DNA from: Bacteroidales bacterium UBA4459
GTDB taxonomy: Bacteria; Bacteroidota; Bacteroidia; Bacteroidales; F082
Assembly (NCBI GenBank): GCA_002389465.1
Contig: DGOT01000249.1
Location: 1 to 12,411 of the forward strand
DNA: 12,411 nucleotides
Direction: 5' to 3'
Under the pieces are notes generated by a model, which did no database searches, was not told the origin of the DNA, and saw nothing but the letters and a program-made list of their open reading frames with translations. Shown in pieces: positions 1 to 5,455 of this stretch. Within the stretch, counting starts at the first letter, position 1. Every line of letters begins with the position of its first letter. The position numbers and the translations under genes are program-made.

Positions 1-539
1 CCAATAAACAGCTGGCCTTCATCTTCCGAATCAAGATTTAGCAGGATTTTACCATTCAGGAATCCAGGCTTCAGACCGAAAGCTCCTGTCAGGCCTGTTT
101 CTTCATCAACGGTGAACAAACATTCCAGTGGTCCGTGCGGGATATCTTTGGCAACCAATATGGCCAGTTGGGCGGCAACACCAATTCCATCATCGGCGCC
201 CAGTGTTGTACCGTTGGCATATACCCAGCCATCTTTGATATGGGTTCCGATCGGATCGTTTTCGAAATCGTGTTCCTTGTCACTGTTTTTTTCACAAACC
301 ATATCGAGATGACTTTGCAACACGACCGGTTTTTTGTTTTCCATGCCTTGTGTGGCAGGTTTTCTTATCAATACGTTGCCCACCTCATCCTGTAAAGTTT
401 CGAGTTGATGTTTTTTGCCGAAATCAAGCACGTAACGAATGATTTTTTCTTCTTTCTTCGAAGGGCGCGGGACTTCCAGAATTTCTTTAAAATAGGCCCA
501 TACGGATTTGGGCTCAAGTGATAATAAATGTTCGTTCAT
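1..539 (-). CDS. pepD: Cytosol non-specific dipeptidase PepD (M20 family), 5' part, cut by window edge
   Basis: This is an aminoacyl-histidine dipeptidase, a zinc enzyme that hydrolyses dipeptides in the cytoplasm. The reading frame runs from the ATG at 539-537 to the window edge, giving about 179 residues, roughly the first third of a ~480-residue family member. It opens with NEHLLSLEPKSVW, a typical PepD start. The metal site can be placed by position: H77 and D79 in SHLDMV, D116 in TTLGADDGIG, E146-E147 in VDEETG, and D170 in LNLDSE. By family knowledge H77, D116, E147 and D170 are zinc ligands, and D79 and E146 are catalytic. There is no signal peptide. The gene is divergent from the parvulin gene and has a TAnnTTTG-type element about 20 bases upstream. 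No lesion is visible in the part present. The identification is secure; the C-terminal lid and last ligand lie outside the window. Confidence 0.95.
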   Translation of the reverse strand, partial: MNEHLLSLEPKSVWAYFKEILEVPRPSKKEEKIIRYVLDFGKKHQLETLQDEVGNVLIRKPATQGMENKKPVVLQSHLDMVCEKNSDKEHDFENDPIGTHIKDGWVYANGTTLGADDGIGVAAQLAILVAKDIPHGPLECLFTVDEETGLTGAFGLKPGFLNGKILLNLDSEDEGQLFI

Positions 540-559
540 GATGTAAAAGTTATAGTGAG

Positions 560-567
560 CAAATGTA
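560..567 (-). promoter_or_regulatory. Candidate Bacteroidota -7 promoter element for pepD
   Basis: The minus strand reads TACATTTG, an exact match to the TAnnTTTG -7 consensus of Bacteroidota. It lies 20 bases before the pepD ATG, which predicts a leader of only about 10-15 nt. I see no good TTTG -33 partner at the usual 19-21 nt spacing, so the call rests on one box and its position. Confidence 0.5.
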
Positions 568-655
568 GGGAATTGTTGTGGAAAAGTTTATTTAAAATAA
601 GTTAAAATGCGCTCTGACTTACCGGGTTTGAAAGAAGATTATCCGGCCATTTTCG

Positions 656-663
656 TAGCTTTG
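656..663 (+). promoter_or_regulatory. Candidate Bacteroidota -7 promoter element for the parvulin gene
   Basis: TAGCTTTG matches TAnnTTTG exactly and ends 20 bases before the ATG at 684. A TTTG at 627-630 could be the -33 box, but the 25-nt spacing is longer than usual. Together with the pepD element this forms a compact divergent promoter region (540-683). Confidence 0.5.
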
Positions 664-683
664 CACTTTTAATACGAAATATT

Positions 684-962
684 ATGACAAAAGCCAAAGC
701 ACGCCATATTTTAGTAGCTACTGAAGAACAGTGCAATGAGTTGAAAACAATGATCAGCAACGGAGAGGGTTTCGCCGAGATTGCCCGCAAATATTCTACC
801 TGTCCGTCAGGACGAAATGGGGGAGACCTCGGAGAATTCGGCCCAGGAATGATGGTCAGGGAGTTTGACGAAGTGGTTTTCAGCGCGCCGCTTCATGAGG
901 TTCAGGGGCCGGTAAAAACGCAATTCGGATATCATTTGCTGGAAGTAACCGAGCGAAGTTAA
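684..962 (+). CDS. ppiC: Single-domain parvulin peptidyl-prolyl isomerase (PpiC/Par10 type)
   Basis: This 92-residue protein is a stand-alone parvulin domain that catalyses cis-trans isomerisation of peptidyl-prolyl bonds. It matches the length and motif order of E. coli Par10 (PpiC). H8 is in the ARHILV strand, C40 is in STCPSG, GGDLGEF is at 46-52, and the closing TQFGYH motif has H84. H8, C40 and H84 occupy the positions of the family's active-site residues. There is no signal peptide or membrane segment, so it should be cytoplasmic, unlike the SurA/PrsA-type parvulins exported in many bacteria. The start is fixed by the motif at residues 6-11 and the TAGCTTTG element upstream. It is the only plus-strand gene in the window and converges on the T9SS-protein gene. 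Confidence 0.95.
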   Translation: MTKAKARHILVATEEQCNELKTMISNGEGFAEIARKYSTCPSGRNGGDLGEFGPGMMVREFDEVVFSAPLHEVQGPVKTQFGYHLLEVTERS

Positions 963-977
963 TTTATATTTCATCTT

Positions 978-1002
978 AAAAAAACCACATCCTTTGGTGT
1001 GG
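978..1002 (-). terminator. Intrinsic terminator on the minus strand, facing the parvulin gene
   Basis: On the minus strand CCACACC-AAA-GGaTGTGG folds into a 7-bp stem with one bulged base (985-1002) and is followed directly by seven T (978-984). It ends 15 bases from the parvulin stop codon. It would stop minus-strand transcription from the 1304-2746 gene, giving that mRNA a ~300-nt 3' UTR, or stop a small RNA from the gap. The plus strand has no T-run, so it is not a good terminator for the parvulin gene. Confidence 0.6.
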
Positions 1003-1066
1003 ACGTATACTTTCGTCTATATCTTTTTTGTTTGCGGAAATAAATTGAATGGGGAATATCGATTAA

Positions 1067-1179
1067 CGAATAGTGATTTGAGAAATAAACTAAACTTCAG
1101 AATTCTAAAATCGTTATTCGGTTTCAATATTTAAAAACAGAAGATATTTAATCCTAAAATAGGATTAGTGTGAAAACAC
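1067..1179. other. Cluster of three hairpins in the 963-1303 intergenic gap
   Basis: This 341-base gap has no convincing gene. It holds three inverted repeats in a row. The first pairs 1067-1079 with 1108-1120 over 13 bp; two positions are G-U on the plus strand. The second is a perfect 8-bp stem, TAATCCTA (1149-1156) with TAGGATTA (1160-1167), around an AAA loop. The third follows with no gap: GTGT-GAAA-ACAC at 1168-1179, a GNRA-type tetraloop on the plus strand. A further CACAG/CTGTG stem lies at 1277-1290. These could be RNA structure in a 3' UTR or small RNA, or chance palindromes in AT-rich DNA. The G-U pairs and the GNRA loop favour plus-strand RNA, but the nearest terminator reads minus, so the orientation is unresolved. 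Confidence 0.4.
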
Positions 1180-1303
1180 CCAAATTCCGCTTATAACCCT
1201 ATTCCCTGATCATATAATTACGGTAAGGAAAATTCAAAGAAAATAAGTACTGATTAAATTCTTTATTTTTAATATACACAGGAAGCTGTGCCAAGGCAGT
1301 TTT

Positions 1304-2746
1304 TTATTGTTTCACCCACTTACCGCTCTCGTATAATCCATCCTTATTGTAAATTTTATAAATATACGTCCCGGTTTTTAAAAAAGTGGTGTTCACCTCT
1401 CCCCATTTTCCACTTATTTGTTGTGATAACACTCTCATGCCGCTTATGTCATACAGCTCAAAAGCATTTTGTTTGTGTTGTGCTGCTATGCGTACTTTCA
1501 GGTAATCGCTGCCTGGGTTGGGAAAAACAAGGGCTTCGTGCATTTCTATGGCACGGTTTTCATTAGTGCCAACAAGTAATCCTTCGCTGTTTAGTTTAAC
1601 GATGAAAATATCCCGTTCTTTAATCCCGCCATTATAGTTATATCTGGTACCAGCGAGAAGGCAACCGCCATCTTTCGTAGCCAATACCTTCATCAATTCG
1701 TAATAATATTCACCCTCTCCATAGAATTTTTCCCACCTGATATTTAACAAGCTGTCAGTTTGAAGGATAACATAATCAGACGGGTAGTCAGACCATAAAA
1801 AGGGTTGAAAAGGAGAAATGGCACCAACAAACACCGAATCTTTATTCTGAAAGTCAATAGCACCGTTAGGGGCAGGGTAATCGTAAATACCTTCGGTTCC
1901 CCAAGAGTTAAAAATGTGTCCGGTTGTATCCAAAGGGTGGAATTGTCTGATCATACCTAAATCATCATCCGGGCCACCATCCCATTCTCCTGCCATGAAA
2001 AAAGAACTATCAGAATCCCACTTAAGGCCATATGCCTGGGCTAGTAGACCCGGTACTATAGCGTACTCTATTAGATTGAACATTGTATCAAAAGTTGCAT
2101 ACAGGTAGCCACTGAACCATCCAACACACCAATAAGTAGTATCGTTTAATTGCTTTATTTGATGACCAATTGAACCAATGGAGAATTGATGAAAACGAAG
2201 GCTGTCCAAGTTATTGTTTAATCTGTAAATAAAAGCATTCAAGTAAGGTGGTGTTTCGAATGATAAACCACCAACGATTAATAAATCATTATTGTATCCG
2301 AAACTTTTACCCATTAGCCCAATTTTCTTATCTTCAGCAGTCAGATAAGTAGAAGAATCCATTGTTTCCAAATCATAATTAATCCTTCTTAATTCGAGAT
2401 TAGTGTGATACATTTCTGGTGTAGTATCCGAGGATTTTCCACAGAGAATAATCGATCCCAATGTATCTTGTAAAATACCATAAATATCATAGGCCCTGTT
2501 GGGTATATCTATAATCCTTTCATCAATAAGTTGGCCGTCAGGACTTATTTTTATAACCAAACCTTTGTATTTATCAGATTCGGGTTTAGCGATATGACCT
2601 ACAAGATAAAAATAACCATCTTCTGTTTCAACAGCATCCCAAAGTCTGTCGTCATCTTCTGTAATATATTCAAATGTAAAGGTTTGAATTTGGCTGTAGA
2701 GTGTACCATATAATAATATCAAAACAATTGTTTGAAGTATTTTCAT
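1304..2746 (-). CDS. T9SS-exported protein: predicted beta-propeller with type A C-terminal sorting domain
   Basis: This 480-residue protein carries an N-terminal signal peptide (MKILQTIVLILLYGTLYSQ, probable cleavage before the Q) that sends it through Sec. Residues ~405-480 form a type A T9SS sorting domain: a FPNPGSDYLKV opening, an FELYDISGMRV strand, and a TGTYIYKI-GKWVKQ ending. After outer-membrane passage the domain would be cleaved and the protein released or surface-anchored. The body between them has seven short motifs of hydrophobic residues ending in G: YFYLVGH, SIILCGK, DLLIVGG, YWCVGW, SFFMAGE, SVFVGA and GCLLAGT, spaced tens of residues apart. They fit a seven-bladed propeller; no catalytic motif is visible and the substrate is unknown. 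The ATG at 2746 is preferred over one at 2779 because the signal peptide begins there and the longer start falls inside a terminator stem. Confidence 0.85.
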   Translation of the reverse strand: MKILQTIVLILLYGTLYSQIQTFTFEYITEDDDRLWDAVETEDGYFYLVGHIAKPESDKYKGLVIKISPDGQLIDERIIDIPNRAYDIYGILQDTLGSIILCGKSSDTTPEMYHTNLELRRINYDLETMDSSTYLTAEDKKIGLMGKSFGYNNDLLIVGGLSFETPPYLNAFIYRLNNNLDSLRFHQFSIGSIGHQIKQLNDTTYWCVGWFSGYLYATFDTMFNLIEYAIVPGLLAQAYGLKWDSDSSFFMAGEWDGGPDDDLGMIRQFHPLDTTGHIFNSWGTEGIYDYPAPNGAIDFQNKDSVFVGAISPFQPFLWSDYPSDYVILQTDSLLNIRWEKFYGEGEYYYELMKVLATKDGGCLLAGTRYNYNGGIKERDIFIVKLNSEGLLVGTNENRAIEMHEALVFPNPGSDYLKVRIAAQHKQNAFELYDISGMRVLSQQISGKWGEVNTTFLKTGTYIYKIYNKDGLYESGKWVKQ

Positions 2747-2766
2747 AGCATAATTTTTTTCAATAT

Positions 2767-2803
2767 AAAAAAGTAGCAAGGACTAACTTTAGTTAATCCT
2801 TGC
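2767..2803 (-). terminator. Intrinsic terminator after the lipoprotein gene
   Basis: The minus strand carries GCAAGGATTAAC-TAAA-GTTAGTCCTTGC, a 12-bp stem with a single G-U pair and a 4-base loop (2776-2803). TAC and six T follow (2767-2772). It begins 12 bases after the lipoprotein stop and ends only ~20 bases before the T9SS-protein ATG. The two genes are therefore probably separate units, unless the terminator is read through. Confidence 0.85.
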
Positions 2804-2815
2804 AAAGAAAAAATA

Positions 2816-3820
2816 TTAATCAGGGATTATTCCTGTGGGTATACCATATGTAATATGGTAATGATGGAAAAAATGATTTGAAGCATATTCAAAATCATCA
2901 ATTATTTCAATGCTGATAAAGTTCTTGCCTTCAGGTCTGGCTCCTTCGCCATCCTCAATCACAATTGGCCACCCTGAATCATTATAAAGTAAATTATAAT
3001 CGTAAATGATCCAGTGGGCTGCTTCCAAAAAGAAGGTTAACTCATCATTTTCCATACAATGATTGCCATCCAGTGTGCTAAATACGCGGGGCAATTGTGG
3101 GGGCTCATTGTAAGTACAATTCATGAAATGAACCGCTACTGTTTCAATATCAGTATATTTTCCGGGAGAAGGTTGGGCGGCTGGATTATTCAATCGCCAG
3201 CTTAATTCATCTGACCCATCAGAAACACCTATTTCTGTTCCATCGCATTTACCTGCAGGTGGTCCGTTAACGTTTCCCCATATCCAGTCATCATCAGCGA
3301 TAAATGGCCAGTAAAGCCCGTAAATAAAACCGGAACCATAGCCATTTAATGCCATAATGTGGGCTGTATTACCAACTACTTCTATTAGCTCCACATCCGA
3401 AAAAACAGCAAATTTTACATCATCATCAAATAAAGAAAGCTGGTAATCAAGGGTGTCGAGCATCAGGTTATAAACCTGTTGTACTTCAGCTTCTGTAACC
3501 ATATTGTTCGCATCAAGTGTTAATGTATAATACGATTTCATGGTTTTAAAATCCTTGGAAGCAGAATCGGGATAAGCCTGATCATAAGTGATCAAGGCTT
3601 CTAAGTTCCAAATGGCCGTGTCCAGCATCATCATATCCCCATCTCTTTCAGTGCTGAGCATCTGGGTTCTGAAGTTGTCAATCCGGTTCACGATCATGTT
3701 AGCATAATCTGTATTGTTATCGGTAAACCCGGCCTGTTGCAAATTATCCTTTTTACAGGAAGTAATTGTTATAAGCATTACAATTAATATAACGCTTAAT
3801 GTTTTGAGTTTATTTTTCAT
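2816..3820 (-). CDS. Uncharacterised lipoprotein
   Basis: I do not recognise this 334-residue protein's family. The chosen ATG (3820) gives a short basic start, a hydrophobic stretch (LSVILIVMLITI) and a lipobox ending TSC with Cys22, so it should be lipidated and anchored in the inner or outer membrane. KKD follows the Cys, which partly resembles the charged export signals of surface lipoproteins in Bacteroidota, but this is weak. The mature part is acidic and rich in D, N, W and Y. It has a helical N-terminal third (DYANMIVNRIDNFRTQML), a G/W-rich middle (ALNGYGSGFIYGLYWPF), and a D/G-rich loop region around CDGTEIGVSDGSDE; three cysteines lie after the lipobox. The C-terminus contains FFHHYHITYG. 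Longer starts at 3847 and 3895 exist but put 9 or 25 extra residues before the signal peptide. Confidence 0.75.
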   Translation of the reverse strand: MKNKLKTLSVILIVMLITITSCKKDNLQQAGFTDNNTDYANMIVNRIDNFRTQMLSTERDGDMMMLDTAIWNLEALITYDQAYPDSASKDFKTMKSYYTLTLDANNMVTEAEVQQVYNLMLDTLDYQLSLFDDDVKFAVFSDVELIEVVGNTAHIMALNGYGSGFIYGLYWPFIADDDWIWGNVNGPPAGKCDGTEIGVSDGSDELSWRLNNPAAQPSPGKYTDIETVAVHFMNCTYNEPPQLPRVFSTLDGNHCMENDELTFFLEAAHWIIYDYNLLYNDSGWPIVIEDGEGARPEGKNFISIEIIDDFEYASNHFFHHYHITYGIPTGIIPD

Positions 3821-3860
3821 GGTGTTTTTTAAATTAAATTTGTTCATACTTTTAATAATT

Positions 3861-3931
3861 GGCTTCCCGATAAGCCTTGCTATGATTGGTAGCATTTCAG
3901 GCCGTAGCTTTCGGGCTTTTCAGCTACGGCC
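3861..3931 (-). promoter_or_regulatory. Paired hairpins upstream of the lipoprotein gene, possible structured leader
   Basis: Two hairpins lie 41 and 80 bases upstream of the lipoprotein ATG. Hairpin A is GGCTT (3861-3865)/AAGCC (3872-3876) around loop CCCGAT. Hairpin B is a perfect 10-bp stem, GGCCGTAGCT (3900-3909)/AGCTACGGCC (3922-3931), around a 12-base loop. The loops contain complementary CCCGA (3866-3870) and TCGGG (3911-3915). Loop B also holds a second GGCTT (3914-3918) that could capture AAGCC from hairpin A. Minus-strand U-runs are absent, so these are not ordinary terminators. They could be a switchable leader, a cruciform operator or coincidence. No promoter with the usual -7 box was found just upstream. 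Confidence 0.4.
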
Positions 3932-3977
3932 GTTTTCTATAAACTTTGTTAACTTTATTAATCGGGTATAGTTATAT

Positions 3978-4004
3978 CTTTCAAAAGAAGTGTTTCTTTT
4001 AAAG
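3978..4004. other. AT-rich hairpin in the 3821-4221 intergenic gap
   Basis: AAAAGAA (3983-3989) pairs with TTCTTTT (3994-4000) around a GTGT loop. CTTT/AAAG extends the stem beyond a bulged C. It has no T-run and no gene to serve on the plus strand. It could be a 3'-end structure or chance; the gap contains no convincing small gene. Confidence 0.3.
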
Positions 4005-4060
4005 TTTAGGGTGCGTTGCAATGTAGAGTTAAATGTGTTTAAATCATAAAGTGTTGATTT

Positions 4061-4080
4061 ACACACACACACACACACAC
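4061..4080. repeat. (AC)10 dinucleotide microsatellite
   Basis: Ten uninterrupted AC units fill 4061-4080. They lie 141 bases past the thioesterase stop and 240 bases before the lipoprotein ATG. Perfect dinucleotide tracts of this length are uncommon in bacteria and can change length by slipped-strand mispairing. It lies outside any coding region, so length change could affect only transcription or RNA structure. Confidence 0.95.
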
Positions 4081-4159
4081 ATTTGCGGGGAAAATAAATT
4101 TGAAAGTGACAGGCATTTCATACGGTTTTTCATTAATCGGAATTGTAAAGGTAAGAAAA

Positions 4160-4196
4160 TTATTTAAAAGGATGGTACGAATTATTCGCGTGCCAT
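4160..4196 (-). terminator. Weak terminator after the rpe-thioesterase operon
   Basis: ATGGTACG (4172-4179) and CGTGCCAT (4189-4196) form an 8-bp stem around a 9-base loop. On the minus strand it is followed by CCTTTT and an AT-rich stretch. It begins 26 bases past the thioesterase stop. One stem position is not Watson-Crick (G-U on the plus strand, A-C on the minus), and the T-run is short, so it would be inefficient. Confidence 0.45.
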
Positions 4197-4221
4197 TTTC
4201 TGTTTAAAGAAAGATTTTCGC

Positions 4222-4740
4222 TTATTTTGGATGAATTTCGTCTGCTTCGACCCATGCCTTTGCCCACTGCGGAAGGGGAGGGATGTCGGAGGATAATCCA
4301 AGTATTCTGATCACTTCTTCTACTTTTATAATGCCTTTACTAGAAGTAACGCCTGTACGGATAAGTGCTGATGCATGTATTCTGCCTTTACGGACGATCT
4401 TCTGATGAAAATAGATCCATTTCTCATCATGGCCTATCACCTGTGAGTGGAGTTCGAATTTTTGAAACAGACGGAGCCGGTAACGAAATCTTACGCTGGC
4501 ACCGGCAACGGTAAGCCCCCACTTTTTGTTTCTCACTTGTGTTAAAAATCCGCTTCTGATGGCCACGTCAAACCGGCCGAAGTCCATCAATGTTAGAAAA
4601 CGTCCGTTGTTCAATTCAAGAAATACATCGATATCGCCGGGCATCACTATCATTTTAAGAATGCTTATGTCGGCGAGCTTATGGTTGCTCTTCCTTTTGG
4701 AAGATGCAAATACTTTGATGACACGCAGATACGGATACAT
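4222..4740 (-). CDS. Acyl-CoA thioesterase-like protein (hot-dog fold, 4HBT/THEM6-like)
   Basis: This is a 172-residue single-domain member of the 4HBT-type thioesterase superfamily. Such enzymes hydrolyse acyl-CoA or related thioesters. The key segment is GDIDVFLELNNGRFLTLMDFGRFD (from residue 35), with the NNGR-L-MD-GR pattern of the hot-dog central helix. Strands around VRFRYRLRLFQKFELHSQV and KWIYFHQKIVRKGRIHASAL follow. There is no signal peptide; residues 1-20 are basic and may be an unstructured lead-in. Its ATG directly abuts the stop codon of rpe (TAA-ATG), so the two are almost certainly co-transcribed and probably translationally coupled. Nothing in the sequence shows its substrate; the pairing with rpe does not imply a shared pathway. 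The fold assignment is good, the activity is inferred. Confidence 0.8.
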   Translation of the reverse strand: MYPYLRVIKVFASSKRKSNHKLADISILKMIVMPGDIDVFLELNNGRFLTLMDFGRFDVAIRSGFLTQVRNKKWGLTVAGASVRFRYRLRLFQKFELHSQVIGHDEKWIYFHQKIVRKGRIHASALIRTGVTSSKGIIKVEEVIRILGLSSDIPPLPQWAKAWVEADEIHPK

Positions 4741-5409
4741 TTAAGCCGAATAAAGTGAAGAGCTTTCTTTCAATAACTCAATAGTATGAATGGGGTTGTC
4801 GGACGAAAAGACCGTATTGCCGGCCACCAGAACATCGGCTCCGGCGGTTACCAGTTTCGGGGCATTGTCGAGTGTTACACCTCCGTCAATCTCAATCAGT
4901 GTGCGGGCATTCTTCCGGATAATAAGTTCCTTGAGCTGCGTAATCTTATGGTAAGTGTTTTCAACAAACTTTTGTCCGCCGAACCCGGGATTCACTGACA
5001 TAAGCAACACCAGGTCAAGGTCGGAAATGGTATCTTCCAACACGGAAACATGAGTGTGCGGGTTAAGCACAACGCCGGCTTGCATACCCAGATCTTTAAT
5101 GGCATGGATGCTGCGGTGCAAGTGGGTGGAAGCTTCGTAATGGATCGACAGGATGTCGGCACCGGCTTCTTTGAATTTTTCCAGATATCTTTCGGGTTGT
5201 ACGATCATCAGGTGTACATCCAGAGGCTTTTGGGCATATTTCTTAATTACTTTTATGATCTGAAATCCGAAGGTGATATTCGGGACGAACACACCGTCCA
5301 TCACATCAAGGTGGAACCAGTCTGCCTGGCTGTGGTTTATCAGCTCAACTTCCTTTTTCAGTTTTCCGAAGTCGGCTGATAACAATGATGGTGCTATTAA
5401 ATGGTTCAT
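4741..5409 (-). CDS. rpe: Ribulose-phosphate 3-epimerase
   Basis: This 222-residue TIM-barrel enzyme interconverts D-ribulose 5-phosphate and D-xylulose 5-phosphate in the cytoplasm (pentose phosphate pathway, EC 5.1.3.1). All family motifs are present: IAPSLLSADF at 5-14, HLDVMDG at 33-39, DVHLMI at 64-69, SVNPGFGGQKF at 138-148, IDGGV at 174-178, and the phosphate-binding AGNTVF near 196. H33, D35, H66 and D175 are the expected metal ligands, with D35 and D175 as the acid/base pair. The length is normal. It lies directly after the rpoD terminator and is joined stop-to-start with the thioesterase gene. The leader is extremely short, and a TATTTTTG box overlaps the terminator T-run, so the mRNA may be leaderless. 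Confidence 0.97.
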   Translation of the reverse strand: MNHLIAPSLLSADFGKLKKEVELINHSQADWFHLDVMDGVFVPNITFGFQIIKVIKKYAQKPLDVHLMIVQPERYLEKFKEAGADILSIHYEASTHLHRSIHAIKDLGMQAGVVLNPHTHVSVLEDTISDLDLVLLMSVNPGFGGQKFVENTYHKITQLKELIIRKNARTLIEIDGGVTLDNAPKLVTAGADVLVAGNTVFSSDNPIHTIELLKESSSLYSA

Positions 5410-5413
5410 GTGT

Positions 5414-5421
5414 CAAAAATA
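5414..5421 (-). promoter_or_regulatory. Possible -7 promoter element for rpe overlapping the rpoD terminator tail
   Basis: The minus strand reads TATTTTTG, which fits TAnnTTTG and ends five bases before the rpe ATG. Transcription would then begin at or very near the start codon. There is no TTTG -33 box at the right distance (the terminator stem lies there). A T-rich tract can make this match by chance, so this is tentative. Confidence 0.35.
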
Positions 5422-5447
5422 AAAAAAAAGCGCCCCGGTTGGGACGC
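5421..5447 (-). terminator. Strong intrinsic terminator after rpoD
   Basis: On the minus strand GCGTCCC-AACC-GGGGCGC forms a stem with one mismatch (5430-5447) and runs into nine T (5421-5429). It begins 8 bases past the rpoD stop. A T-run on the other side (5448-5454) means it could also act on plus-strand transcripts. Confidence 0.92.
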
Positions 5448-5455
5448 TTTTTTTA

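Noticed and set aside
1288..1566. Plus-strand open frame of 92 codons at 1288-1566
   Set aside because: It lies almost entirely antisense to the T9SS sorting-domain region, has no recognisable protein features, and no promoter match precedes it.
2747..2779. Upstream start (ATG 2779) for the T9SS cargo protein
   Set aside because: It adds 11 residues before a complete signal peptide and begins inside the terminator stem at 2776-2803.
3821..3895. Upstream starts at 3847 and 3895 for the lipoprotein
   Set aside because: They put 9 or 25 residues before a signal peptide that is already complete from 3820, and the longest runs through hairpin A.
4095..4102. Plus-strand TAAATTTG matching the -7 consensus just after the (AC)10 tract
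   Set aside because: No plus-strand gene follows and the only nearby TTTG is 9 nt away, too close for a -33 box; AT-rich DNA gives such matches by chance.
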